From Apodemus sylvaticus (Eukaryota; Chordata; Mammalia; Rodentia; Muridae): 64,000 nt of DNA. Shown here piece after piece: positions 35,454 to 45,189 of this stretch. The notes below the pieces were generated by a model that was not told the DNA's origin, did no database searches, and saw only the letters and a program-made list of their open reading frames with translations. How positions within the stretch are numbered: position 1 is the first letter of the stretch; each line of letters starts with the position of its first letter. The stretch lies in contig NC_067473.1 of assembly GCF_947179515.1 (NCBI RefSeq), positions 93,875,850 to 93,939,849 of the forward strand, given 5' to 3'. Both the position numbers and the translations under genes were made by a program.

Positions 35454-35870
35454 GCTTGAATCTCACTGAGAAGGGGAAATAAAATAGACATCAACAGAGG
35501 GAAGGAACTGGGTGTGAGAGAGGTTCAGGAGGGCAACAAGGGGGATCAAGTGTGGGGAGGAAAAAGGGAGAGAGAACTGGGAGAAGAAACTGGGTTTGTA
35601 GCAGGGAGCATCTCTGGGACAAACTAGAAACCAAGGACAATGAGAATGCCCAAGAACCTAAGACACAAGCAGTAGAGGATATAGAACCTGAAAAGGCCAT
35701 CTCCTGTAACTAGGCAAGATTTTCAATGGAGGGGTAGGTCCACCAACCCACACACAGAACCTTTGACCCAAAATCTGTCCTACCTACAAGTTGTGCAAGG
35801 ATAAAGATGGAGCAGAAATTGAGAGACTGGCCCAAGTTGAGATTCATTGGTGGTCCTCAGCCTTCCTAGT
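35454..35870 (+). mobile_element. Old L1 3'-UTR piece, sense, abutting an antisense piece
   Basis: 'gcttgaatctcactgagaag', 'caagtgtggggaggaaaaag', 'atctctgggacaaactagaa' and 'ccaaaatctgtcctacctac' are L1 3'-UTR phrases in sense order. With the preceding antisense piece they form an inverted junction near 35,453. Confidence 0.65.
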
Positions 35871-36129
35871 GCTGTGACCCTTTAATATAGTTCCTAATAT
35901 AGGTTGTGGTAATCCTATTCTCATTCCCTTTAAAACATTATATTCTATTTATCCTTATTTGAAAGATCTCTTTATTCCTTTGTTTCTTAACTTCTGTGGT
36001 TTTTTCAAACAAAACATCCATATCTAAATTTTAACAGTTAATATGCACATATGAGAGAAAATATCATGTTTGTTTTTGAGTCTTTGGTACCTCACTCAGG
36101 ATGATTGTTTCTAGTTTCATTTATTTACT

Positions 36130-36540
36130 TGCTGTCTTAGTTATGGTTCCTATGGCTACAACACAACACCATGACCAAAAAGCAAGTTGGGGAGGAAAGA
36201 GTTTATTTGGCTTACATTTCCAGATCATAATCCATCATTGAAGGACGCCAGGACAGGAGCGGAAGCAGGGCTAGAACCGGGAGGCAAGAGCTGATGAGGA
36301 GGTCATGGGGGGTTGCTGCTTTCCGGCCTGCATGCTCATGACTTACTCAGCTTGCTTTCTTATAGATTCCAGGACCACCAGCCCAGGGATGGAACCACCC
36401 GCAATGGCTGGGTCCTCCCTACTGATCATTAATTGAGGAAATATCTTACAGTTGAATCTCATGAAAGCATTTACTTAACTGAGGCTTCTTCCTCTGATGA
36501 TTCTAGCTTGTATCAAGTTGACACATAAAACCAGCCAATA
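36130..36540 (+). mobile_element. LTR-like repeat (TGTCTTAG family) nested in old L1
   Basis: It begins TGTCTTAGTTATGG and ends CAGCCAATACA, with 'caacaccatgaccaaaaagc', 'tttatttggcttacatttcc' and 'agcccagggatggaaccacc'. It is a longer relative of the 49,153 element. The target duplication is not clear. Confidence 0.65.
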
Positions 36541-36692
36541 CACCTTCACATTTTATAATTTTAACACCCGAATGATATTTCATTGTATAAATATATCACA
36601 TTTTATTACCCATTCATTAGCTGGGGAATATTTAGATTCTTTTCCTTTCCTAGAAATTGTGAATAGAACAGTGAAGAAAAGGCAAGGATCTC

Positions 36693-37165
36693 TGTGTTGG
36701 GATCCAGAATAAGCAAAGCTTTCTCAAAGGTCCTATGAAAGGACAGAGAGAAGGCCACTTCTATATTTTGGCCAGTGGTAGACTTGGCAAGGTCTGGTCT
36801 GGGGCTGGGCCCAAGGAGTTAAGGGTTTTTGTTCCTAGGAACCTTTCTTTTCTCTTTACAGAGACTGGAGTTGCCTGTCCCAAGGCTACTGAATGCTCAG
36901 TCTGTGCCATACTTGAGATATTCTGTGTTTCTTTTGTGCAACATTGCTTTATTAGCTTCCCGCTGACTTTGTCCCATTATATGATCTCTTTCTGTGGACT
37001 CTGACCCTTTCTCCCTCTGCAAACCATGCTTATGTTACACTTCTTCATAAAGTTGCTTGCATGTGCCATCAACTTGTACAAAACCTTCTGATCCAAAACG
37101 TTCCTGTCTTATTTTCTTTTATTCTTTGGTCCTCCCTATCAGGACCCTGTCACTGATCAAGTTCA
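36693..37165 (+). mobile_element. Solo ERV LTR nested in old L1
   Basis: It begins TGTGTTGGGATCCAG and, by my reading, ends CAAGTTCA. It carries a polyadenylation-like 'cttcataaagttgcttgcat'. The flanking L1 text (atctc before, tcttt after) resumes without loss. This is an old endogenous retrovirus remnant with no viral genes left. Confidence 0.6.
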
Positions 37166-38039
37166 TCTTTATAATAAGATATACAGTTCTTTGGGAATGT
37201 CATTAAGAGTGGTATAGCTGGATCACATGGTAGATCTATTTCCAGCTGTTTCGAGGAATCTCTGCATTGATATCCAGAGTGGTCGCTTCAGTTTTCACTC
37301 CCACCATCAGTGGACCCATCTTTCATTCAATTTGTAGCTTTTGGTTGGGAAATTAAGACTATCAATGGACAGAGTTTTTAATTGAATGTTATATATTAAT
37401 TACTTTTGTCTTATTGATGTTATAATATTTGATATTTTCCTTATAAGTATTGTTTTTATATGGCCTCATGCATGGGATGTCATTCTCTTTAGTTTGAAGA
37501 ATTTAAACTGCATTATTTTCTGTAGATAAAGGTTCTTAAGCCAACTTTATCATGGAAACTTTTATTTCCCATTCAATGATGACAGAGAATTTTGCTAAGT
37601 ATAGTAGTCACTTGTACATATGACTTCAATTTTATTTCTTGAAACTTCTGATACATTAGTTGTTCTGTTTTGATTCTACTATATCTGGAGCTTCTTTTCT
37701 GATCTTGTTTGTTTGATAGTGCCTCTTGTACCTGAGTGAACATCTACTTCCTTAGATTTACCTTCTTCTGTTATATTGAAATATTTTCTATGCTTTTAGC
37801 ATTTGATTATTTTCTTAGCATCCAATAGAGATTCTATATTCTATTTGTATGTTTTAAATAATGTATCTTTGTTCTTGACAGCATGTTACAATTCCACTAC
37901 CTTGTCCTCAGTCTCTGATATACTGTCCTCCCTATGACAAGTCTATGGGTGAAGAACTTTCCTGATCTTTTTTTGACTTATTGAAGCTTTCATTTCTAAC
38001 ATTTCAGTTTTTTTACTCAGTATTTCTATCTTTAAAAAA

Positions 38040-38208
38040 TATTTTATTTTAAATTAAGTGTATATCTATGTGTTTGATAGGTATGTGCACATGGGTGCAG
38101 GTGCCCATGGAGGTTTCTAAGGTTGGTGCTGGGAATGGGACGCGGGTTCTCTGCAAGAGTAGTACACCTCTCAATTGCTGTACCATTTCTCTAACCCCAG
38201 ACTAAATT
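38040..38208 (-). mobile_element. B3 SINE, antisense
   Basis: 'gtatgtgcacatgggtgcag', 'gtgcccatggaggtttctaa' and 'ctgtaccatttctctaaccc' match reversed B3. Confidence 0.75.
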
Positions 38209-38490
38209 CCATTTTTATATCCTTGTAATAACTTTGTATTTCAGTTCTTCCTGTTTTCTTAGAATTCACTCAGGAGTTTATTCATATCATCTCTGATTTA
38301 TCTGAACATGCTTATAATCATTACTTTGAGTTGTTTGTCTCAAATTTCATTGAAGTCATTATTACTTGTGTCAGTATTATGGGATTTGTATATTTTTGGA
38401 GGAGACAAGTTGTCTTTTATATTACTTTTTTTGTTTATGTTGGGATGTGTGAATCTGGAAAATCACTTTTCTTCTTACAGTGGGAATGTC

Positions 38491-39784
38491 ATCAGTATTC
38501 AGGAGAAACTACTTTGTAGTAGTACTGAAGAGTCATTTCCTCTTTAAGACTAGTGTTCAGGGCACTAGGTTCTAATTCCAGTCAACCCATGAAAGCAGAA
38601 TCCTATCTGCTTCATTAGTCACTATCTAGGAGTAGAGCCATCATGATATAGAGTTACAGCCAATTACAAAACAATCATGCCAATTATTTTGGGTTTTAAA
38701 GACACTGACAGAACAGTGTATATTAATATATCAGATATTATGGGTATGCATTGAAAGCAAAACAAAAGAAAAAAATCCCCCAGTAAGAAAGCCTAGTGAT
38801 TGGTTTTGGCTTGATAGAATGCATGAAGGAGGGTGGTGCATAAAAAGTAAGGGTTGCTGTAAGAGCAAGAGGGAAAGCTTGGGCAGAAAGCAGTCTGAGT
38901 GAGAGAGGTAAAGAGAGATTTGTTGCAGATAATGCAGAACAGTCTCATCTCTCTGAGTCCACGAAGACCCCCCCCCCCAAGCCAGGACAGTCTTTGTACT
39001 TTGAGAGAATAAAAAGAAGAAGGAAAGACAGGAAAAAGAAAAAAGCTATAAGACAGGACCAAGATGTTCTTTAAGATTGACATTGGATATTAAAAAGGAA
39101 TAGAGGTTACAGGGAGAGGGAACGTGTCTTACCGTGGGAGCTCGGTGAGTCAGACTCTTCATCTCCCACCTCTTCAGTGCCAAGCTCTTCCAGCCTGGCT
39201 CCTCAGCATTAAGCCACTGGAGTTCTACTCCCCGTGCAGGCAAACCCCCCAGTGGCATTCTCAACCCTGGCTCTCTCAAAGGCACTTTCAAGTTTACAAG
39301 CTAGTACTTTCATAAGTGGATAAGACCTGAAGTTTAAAGAGAAACACACTTGTTTCTCATATCAGAGTAGAAGATCTGTCTCTGCTCATCTAGCTGAACG
39401 TGGTGGATGTTTTGTACTAATCAGAGAGGTCCTAGCTCTGTCTCTGTGAACAGGCGGCCCTGGCTTCCTTCTCACAGAAGCCTAGAAAATGACATGTTCT
39501 CATGACATGTTCTCATGACCAAGTGGTGAACTAATTCACAACCAGTAATTTTCCTCCAGGTTCTTAGGCTAATTTGCTGTAGATGAAACAGGAGAGATGT
39601 AATCATTTCAGCCCTTAGGCATGATTTAACCATTAAGACCAAGCACGTTACTAAATAAAACTATACTCATTTTAAAAACAGAAAAATAGGCAATGGCTTC
39701 AAAGCTTACCATTTTACACCTGTGTAAGTATTTTTTACCATTTATGTGATATTTGAGAACTACAGAATAATCACAATTTAAGAA
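38491..39784. other. Intergenic stretch, no gene supported
   Basis: Moderately AT-rich with a (C)10 run near 38,970. I recognise nothing else. Confidence 0.4.
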
Positions 39785-39930
39785 TAGAAGTCATCGGAAG
39801 GCATGGTGACATACACCTTTAGTCTCAGCACTCAGGAGGCAGAAGCAGAGTTGGAGGCCATCCTGATGTACATAATGAGTTCCAAGCCAGCCAAGGATAC
39901 AGAGTGAGACCCTGTCTTAAAAAAATGTGT
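39785..39930 (+). mobile_element. B1 SINE, diverged
   Basis: 'gcatggtgacatacaccttt', 'agcactcaggaggcagaagc' and 'gagtgagaccctgtcttaaa' match B1. Confidence 0.85.
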
Positions 39931-41220
39931 ATAACAATCAAGAAGAAACAAGAGAATAACCAGGCAGGCAGACAGAATGAACACTTGATAGGTCAGTAAA
40001 GAGTTTAGGAACTCAAGTACGCTACCACCTGCTGCCTGGCTTGGGTAAGTCTTTTCTCTGTAGTCTATTTTCTCATTGGAAACAATAAGCCAAATATATG
40101 CAAGAGAGGTTAAATAATGTTCAATATTGTTCTACTTACGGGAATGGAAATAGTGGAGAAAGCCCCGGTGACTCACACAAGGAATCAGCCTAGGCTGCTG
40201 GAGGCTCAGAGGACAAGCTGAGACCTGAGGAGAGCCCCACCTGCTTCTCACATTCCTCCTAACCCAGCCTCAGCCAGAGCTCCAACCAGTCCGTGGAAGG
40301 GAATGGAGCGGGGAATCCTAAGAGGTTAAGACCCTGAAGGTTACTTGTTCTTGCCCTGTCCTCAGCAGATAGGGTTGAGTTGAAACAGAAAGGGGGGGCA
40401 ATGAGTTGAAACAGTTCCGGGGAGGTGAAGAGGAAAGGTACTCTACACGCTAGGTCATGTGACAGCCACCTGGTCCAGGAAGCCAAAGGTGACTTTGGCT
40501 CATGGAGGATGAGCACATATGTATTTAGTCAGTGTCTTTGGACCTTAGTCTTCTTGTGTGTGGCGTTCATGTGATCTAGAGAAGAGAGGCGTAAATATGT
40601 TGACCTCACCAAATATCTCATATCCCTTTCACAATAGTGAGAGGGCTTTGTGGTTTTACTTCACACAGAGGGATGAGTTAGTGACTTTCTCACCCAACAG
40701 GAAGCTGGATTTTAATTCAGATTCTCCAGTAAGTCAATATCTCAAAGATCATACATGTGAAAGGGTATACAACTCTGAGGGCGGTAAAGTGCCAAGCAGC
40801 CACTCGGGTTAGAGAAGAAAGTGAGGTTTCGGTTGCTCAGTTCTGATGGAGGAAGGCTTTTTCAGAGAGATTTTGTGTGTTTGTTGTGTTTGTTTTTCAG
40901 TTGCCCACTTCATCCATGTCTACATCTGTTTATTTAATTTTTGGAAGTAAGAAACTTGTAAGCTCCAGCTGGGCCAATGAAACTGGAATTTCGGGAAACC
41001 TCTTCTTCATCTCACCCTTATAATGGAAGGTTAGGTCAAAAGATGCCTTGTTCTGCCTCAAGGCTTTTCAGCTAGGGCCCTCAGGTGAGGAGAGGAAGAT
41101 GGCCAGAGAATGAAGACCGCAGACTCTCTCTCACTAGGAGTAATTTAACTAGGAACATCTGCCTCTATGCACTGCTAGGACCTTGCCTGCACCGGCTCCC
41201 TTTAAGTGATTTCATTTGAA
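39931..41220. other. Intergenic stretch downstream of Tacstd2
   Basis: GC content rises here. No repeat is recognised. By position it may contain decayed 3' parts of the Tacstd2-like duplicate described at 41.9 kb, but I cannot show that beyond a weak match near 41,000-41,017. Confidence 0.35.
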
Positions 41221-41232
41221 TGGGAGAGGAAG
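41221..41232 (+). repeat. Target-site duplication, left copy (L1 at 41.2 kb)
   Basis: TGGGAGAGGAAG recurs exactly at 41,461-41,472. Confidence 0.88.
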
Positions 41233-41460
41233 GTTTTTTTGTTTTGTCTTTTTTTGTTTTGTTTTGTTTAGATATATTCTTTATTTACATTTCAGATGTT
41301 GTCCCCTTTCCTGGTTCCTTTTCTCCTCTCCGCCCCAACCCCGGAAATTCCATAACCCATCTTCCCTCCCCCTGTTCCCCAATCAACCCTCTCCTGCTTC
41401 TCTTCAGGGTTCTGGCATTCCCCTACACTGCAGCATCCAGCCTTCCCAGGACCAGGGACC
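41233..41460 (-). mobile_element. Short antisense L1 3'-UTR insertion with TSD
   Basis: A T-rich tail ('tttttttgttttgtcttttt') leads into 'tctttatttacatttcagat' and 'caatcaaccctctcctgctt', ending 'ttcccaggaccagggacc'. This is a severely 5'-truncated L1 in antisense, flanked by an exact 12-bp duplication. Confidence 0.92.
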
Positions 41461-41472
41461 TGGGAGAGGAAG
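41461..41472 (+). repeat. Target-site duplication, right copy (L1 at 41.2 kb)
   Basis: Second copy of TGGGAGAGGAAG. Confidence 0.88.
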
Positions 41473-41934
41473 TTTTAAGCTTGGAGTCAATCAGCCATCT
41501 CCTACCAGCCTAAATCACAAATGCCAAACACACAGCTCCAGGTTCAGAAGATGGGACCCTGAGGGCCGCCACCCCTTAACCACCCGCAAGGTACTTTAGG
41601 CTGAGGCTCAATTTGGTTGTCATAGGGGGTAAGGTGAGATTCGTTTCTGGGGAGAAACTGAAGCCTTGCCTCTAGATTATTGTGGAAGCTGTTTCCTGGA
41701 TATTGTAGTGACTTGTTAGTGTTCCACAACAACACACTCGGCTTCACAGAAGTGAAGGAACAGGAAGCGTTAAGCTTGATGAAATCGGTGACTGGCGTGT
41801 AGAGTCAATGGAAAAAAGATGGATGTGCTCATAAATCCGGGTTTGGGGAAGTTGCCTAATAGCTAAATGAGACTAGTACCTCCTACATCAGAGTAGGACT
41901 CTGAAAATACGCTTGTGAAATGGAGCCTCGATAG

Positions 41935-42590
41935 TTCCCACACTTGAGCAGAATGTGGAGGTCAGCCTGGAGAAGTAGGCCGCCAAACCAAAGCGGAACA
42001 CCCATGCCTGCCATCTAGTTGGCAGAGCAAGTGTCGCTGTTCTGCGCGGACGCGAAGCAAAGCCTCACGTTTAGCATCCGTAGCACAGGCGTGAACCCCG
42101 GCCATAACCCCTTAGGGGCCCGAGTAGACACGAAGTTCAGCAGGCTCAGGCTAGGTGTTGGGACACTGTGGATGGCCGGGCCGCTCCCTTTAGCCCTTAC
42201 TCTCTGCCAGACCGGACCGACTGGTTCCAGTGGCTCACACAAAGGAATCTGGGTGGCCTTCCCTCTCCCCGGAGTACTGCCCCCGCCCCCTCCCTAAGCC
42301 TGCGATAAAATCAAACTGCACCCGCCTCTGGGCTAACGAAAGCCGGGAGAGGAAACCGATACTCGCCTGCCCGCTTAGGCCCCACCTCTCGCGGCTTTCG
42401 TTGCTAGGCAACTACACCTTCCACCTCTTGGGAAACACTGGAGAGCCAGCAGTAAGTGTTAGAATTTCAGGAAAGCATCCAAAGCTGCTACCCCACCCCA
42501 TTCTCCCATGCTTCTCTAATTCTCCCAACTTTTACCTTTAGATCTTTCCTCCCTTTTGTCCCTGGAACTTAAAATAGCAAGCCTTTATAC
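41935..42590 (-). pseudogene. Diverged tandem copy of the Tacstd2 promoter and 5' coding region
   Basis: On the minus strand this stretch is collinear with the Tacstd2 5' end about 2.54-2.57 kb away. Matching anchors, in order, are: plus-strand 'ggaatctgggtggc' (42,244) with 'ggaatttgggtggc' (44,818); 'gccgggccgctccct' with 'gccgggccgttccct'; 'gagtagacacg' with 'gagtagaacag'; an ATGGCC (42,105-42,100) with the Tacstd2 ATGGCG; and CAGAACAGCGACACTTGC (42,044-42,027) with CAGATCAACTGCACATGC. In the Tacstd2 frame the last segment reads QNSDTCSAN then stop, against QINCTCPTNKM. A further match (TTGGCGG...CTCCAGGCTGACCTCCA) aligns with codons near LVDCSTLTSK. The coding part has frameshifts, a deletion and a stop, so no protein is expected. 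An RFX-type palindrome lies in its upstream part. Alternative: duplication of the promoter only, with chance coding similarity. The alignment was made by eye. Confidence 0.62.
42400..42412 (+). promoter_or_regulatory. RFX X-box-like inverted repeat
   Basis: GTTGCTAGGCAAC has perfect 5-bp inverted arms (GTTGC/GCAAC) and fits the RFX consensus GTNRCY-N-RGYAAC. It lies in CpG-containing DNA upstream of the Tacstd2-like duplicate. The equivalent position upstream of Tacstd2 (about 44,985) lacks it. Confidence 0.5.
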
Positions 42591-43076
42591 AATCTGTCGC
42601 CAACAAGCGCGCGTCCTCACAAAAAAAGAAATGGACTCTCAGCCCTATTCTTCAGAAGATGAGTTTCCGAGACCTGAAGTTATTTATATCCTACAGTGGG
42701 CTTCGCTCCTTCACGTGGCTTAAAAATCACAATAGAAGGTTTGTCTGTTAATAAGCAGGGAAAGGCTGCGTCCATCTCCCACTCCTGTTCAGATTTGAGG
42801 CGGTTAGTTTTAGCAACTCCCTTCAAAGGAACAGCAACCTCAAAGTTTACATCTTTCCCTCCACCCACTGCTGAGGATGGAACCCGGGCCCGCAAGATGA
42901 AGCACACGAGCCCAGCCTCCAGGAAACACCAGAGTATCAATAGTTAGAATTTCACAAGCAAGTGCTAGAATTTAAAATGTAAAGTTCAAGTATTAGACAA
43001 AGGAGAACAATAAAATGATATAAATCTGGAGGGAATGTTCACACAGCCTATCTTTTTAGGTGTGCCTTTCCCATAT

Positions 43077-43082
43077 TTTATT
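43077..43082 (-). promoter_or_regulatory. Tacstd2: Tacstd2 polyadenylation signal AATAAA
   Basis: The minus strand has AATAAA about 620 nt after the stop codon. With a TSS near 44,737 it gives a transcript of about 1.7 kb, which suits the known single-exon message. Confidence 0.65.
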
Positions 43083-43701
43083 AAACTTGAGTTGTTGCTT
43101 TAAAAAACAGCATTATCAAAGAAACGCATCTGTACAAACATTTTACAAAAGAAAACTCTAGCGTCAGCTACATCAAGGGCAGGCAGAAAAATAGATGCAG
43201 TCCAACAAAGACATTTAAAATGACTTCAGACGTCGGAAACGCCTTTTCTTCCCATACATACAAACGTTGGCGATGGCAGATGAACACTGCATAGGATCAA
43301 CTAGTGAGCTGCTCTTCCTTTCCTGAAGGTTGTGAGGCAGGGAGCGAATGGATCAGCAACAACCCAGGAGAGCAAAAGCGCTGCTTTCCCATTTCAAACC
43401 CTTTAAGTCTTTGGGTAGATTCAAGTCGCTGGGAAACAACTGGGCTGCCTGGCACTAGCTTCTTAACCAAGCCATCTAGCCTTTGCTTAACTCCCGGGTC
43501 AGGTTTCTAGTGACTGGACAAGGAATTTCAGAAATGCGTCCTTCAAAACCAAGGGCGAGGAGGTGACCTGAGCTCAGCGTCTGGAGAACTTGTTTGTAGG
43601 AGAGAGAAGGAAGAGGTCAAAGCTGGGAGGAAAATTACCTCCTGGCTAAGAATCAACTGGTCAGCCCAACTGGTCTGAGGTGCGGAGGAAACCCGTGGAA
43701 T

Positions 43702-44655
43702 CTACAAGCTAGGTTCGCTTCTCATCTCCCCCAGCTCCTTAAGCTCCACCTTTTTGTATTTTCCCGACTTTCTCCGGTTGGTGACCACCAAGACCACCAC
43801 ACCAGCCACTAGCGCCACCACGACGACAGCGATGACAGCAATGAGGCCAGCCGTGAGGCGCTTCATGGAGAACTGGGGGGGCTTCTCGTCCAGGTAGTAG
43901 ATGAGCGTCCGCTCCACATGCAGGGGCTCCCCACGCACCTGCAAGTCCAGGCCGCGGCGGCCGACGAATAGTGACTCGCCTTTGATGTCCCTTTCGAAGT
44001 AGTAGGCGGCGTCAGCGATGTCCACGTCTCTCAGGCCCTTCTGCGACGCGTTCTGCCGCAGCTCTATCTGGATGGTGGGCTCCTCATAGTGCACTGCGGA
44101 CAGGAAGCTGGGGTGCAGCTTGTAGCGTTCCTGGAAGAGCCGCCGCAGCTCCGAGTCTAGGTCAGAGTGGTTGAAGGCTCGCTCGGTCGGTCGGTGGCGC
44201 AACTCAATGAGGATGTGGTGGGTTCGCACAAGTTCGTCGCAGCGCAGGCTCTGGTCTCCCTTGTCGGTGCGGCGCACGCCCACCGAGTTTACGCACCAGC
44301 ACTCCGAGGTCTGGTTGCACTGGCGTGCCTTGAAGCGGCCCTTGTCGTCACACTCGGGGTCGTAGAGGCCATCGTTGTCCAGGATCGCGTGCTCGCTGGG
44401 CTTCACCAGGCTGCGGCCACTCTTCCCGGCGCTCATGCGAGCTTTGAGCAGCAGGCACTTGGAAGTTAGCGTGGAGCAGTCGACCAACGCCTGTGAGCCG
44501 ATTGCTCGACACTGGCAGACCCCACCTGGGCCATTTGAGTTGCAGATGGTCATCTTGTTGGTGGGGCATGTGCAGTTGATCTGGGCCATGCAAAAGCGGG
44601 TCACCACCGCCAGCAGTAGCAGCATCAGCGGCGCTAGATCCAAGCCCCTCGCCAT
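43702..44655 (-). CDS. Tacstd2: Tacstd2 (Trop-2), intronless
   Basis: This encodes tumour-associated calcium signal transducer 2, a type I epithelial surface glycoprotein related to EpCAM, of 317 residues, the usual rodent length. Residues 1-24 are a signal peptide ending FCMAQ. A cysteine-rich N-terminal segment (NCTC, CQCRA) precedes a thyroglobulin type-1 domain with QCNQTSECWCVNSVG (about residues 110-125). A C-terminal domain with NHSDLDSELRRLF and the AYYFERDIKGESLF segment follows. The transmembrane helix is about 267-291 and the tail is 26 residues, including RRKSGKYKK, where S297 corresponds to the known human PKC site S303. Four N-glycosylation sequons are visible (NCT, NQT, NHS, NAS). 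The start sits in CCACCATGG, a strong Kozak context. No break is seen. The lack of introns fits the accepted origin of this gene by retroposition of an EpCAM-like mRNA. Its GC content is far above its surroundings. A TATA-like box lies 115 bp upstream. Confidence 0.98.
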   Translation of the reverse strand: MARGLDLAPLMLLLLAVVTRFCMAQINCTCPTNKMTICNSNGPGGVCQCRAIGSQALVDCSTLTSKCLLLKARMSAGKSGRSLVKPSEHAILDNDGLYDPECDDKGRFKARQCNQTSECWCVNSVGVRRTDKGDQSLRCDELVRTHHILIELRHRPTERAFNHSDLDSELRRLFQERYKLHPSFLSAVHYEEPTIQIELRQNASQKGLRDVDIADAAYYFERDIKGESLFVGRRGLDLQVRGEPLHVERTLIYYLDEKPPQFSMKRLTAGLIAVIAVVVVALVAGVVVLVVTNRRKSGKYKKVELKELGEMRSEPSL

Positions 44656-44766
44656 GGTGGGGGTGGAGTAGAACAGACGTACAGCTCCTGACCAGGGGCA
44701 GGGATTCTGAAGGATCAGGTTGGGTAGGACCCTGCAGGCGACTCCTGCCGGGCCGTTCCCTCCAGC

Positions 44767-44773
44767 TCTTATA
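44767..44773 (-). promoter_or_regulatory. Tacstd2: TATA-like box of Tacstd2
   Basis: The minus strand reads GGGTATAAGAGC, placing TATAAGA about 115 bp upstream of the ATG. It implies a transcription start near 44,737 and a 5' UTR of about 80 nt. The duplicated upstream region at 42.2 kb has 'cttactctc' here instead, so the box is lost there. Confidence 0.6.
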
Positions 44774-45189
44774 CCCTCCTGTACCTGTAGGACTGGTTAG
44801 CTGGTGACTCACTCAATGGAATTTGGGTGGCACTCCCTATTCCCAGGTCCCGCGGAGGAAGCCGCCAGTCCTGAGCTACCAGAGATAGGATCAGGCAGGG
44901 GAGGCTGCTCCTGCCACCTGCTGACCAAAACCCCCATAGAGGAAACCAGTACTTACCTGGCCCCACCCTGGAAAAGCTGTCCTCCTCCTGGCTCGGGACT
45001 AGAGCGTCCCACCTCCCCTAGTGCACCTCCGGAATTCCTTCAGAGGCCCAACCCCTGACTCCCCACGCCCCTACAATTCCAGACCCCCACAATCCCATAC
45101 CTTCTTTTTCCTCTCAACACAGTATCTTCAGTTTCGTTCCTTCCCTCTTTTCTAGCTCTAGAACACCTTATAACACAGCTAAATTGTTC

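Larger units (their letters stand above)
36060..38490 (-). mobile_element. Ancient antisense L1, gutted and nested with other repeats
   Basis: Pieces of one decayed L1 run in antisense order: ORF2 C-terminal region (36,060-36,128, 36,541-36,690, 37,166-37,320; for example 'gagtggtatagctggatcac'), then ORF1 and 5' region (37,330-38,035, 38,210-38,490; 'tttggttgggaaattaagac'). Most of ORF2 is deleted. It is interrupted by two LTR-type elements and a B3 SINE. No open frame of L1 protein survives. Confidence 0.65.

Noticed and set aside
42015..42242. A 75-codon antisense frame as a possible small gene
   Set aside because: It lies in the decayed Tacstd2-like copy, and its end mirrors the Tacstd2 signal-peptide region. 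It fits a pseudogene better than a new gene.
44167..44812. Several open frames overlapping Tacstd2 on both strands
   Set aside because: They are shadows of the GC-rich coding sequence in other frames.
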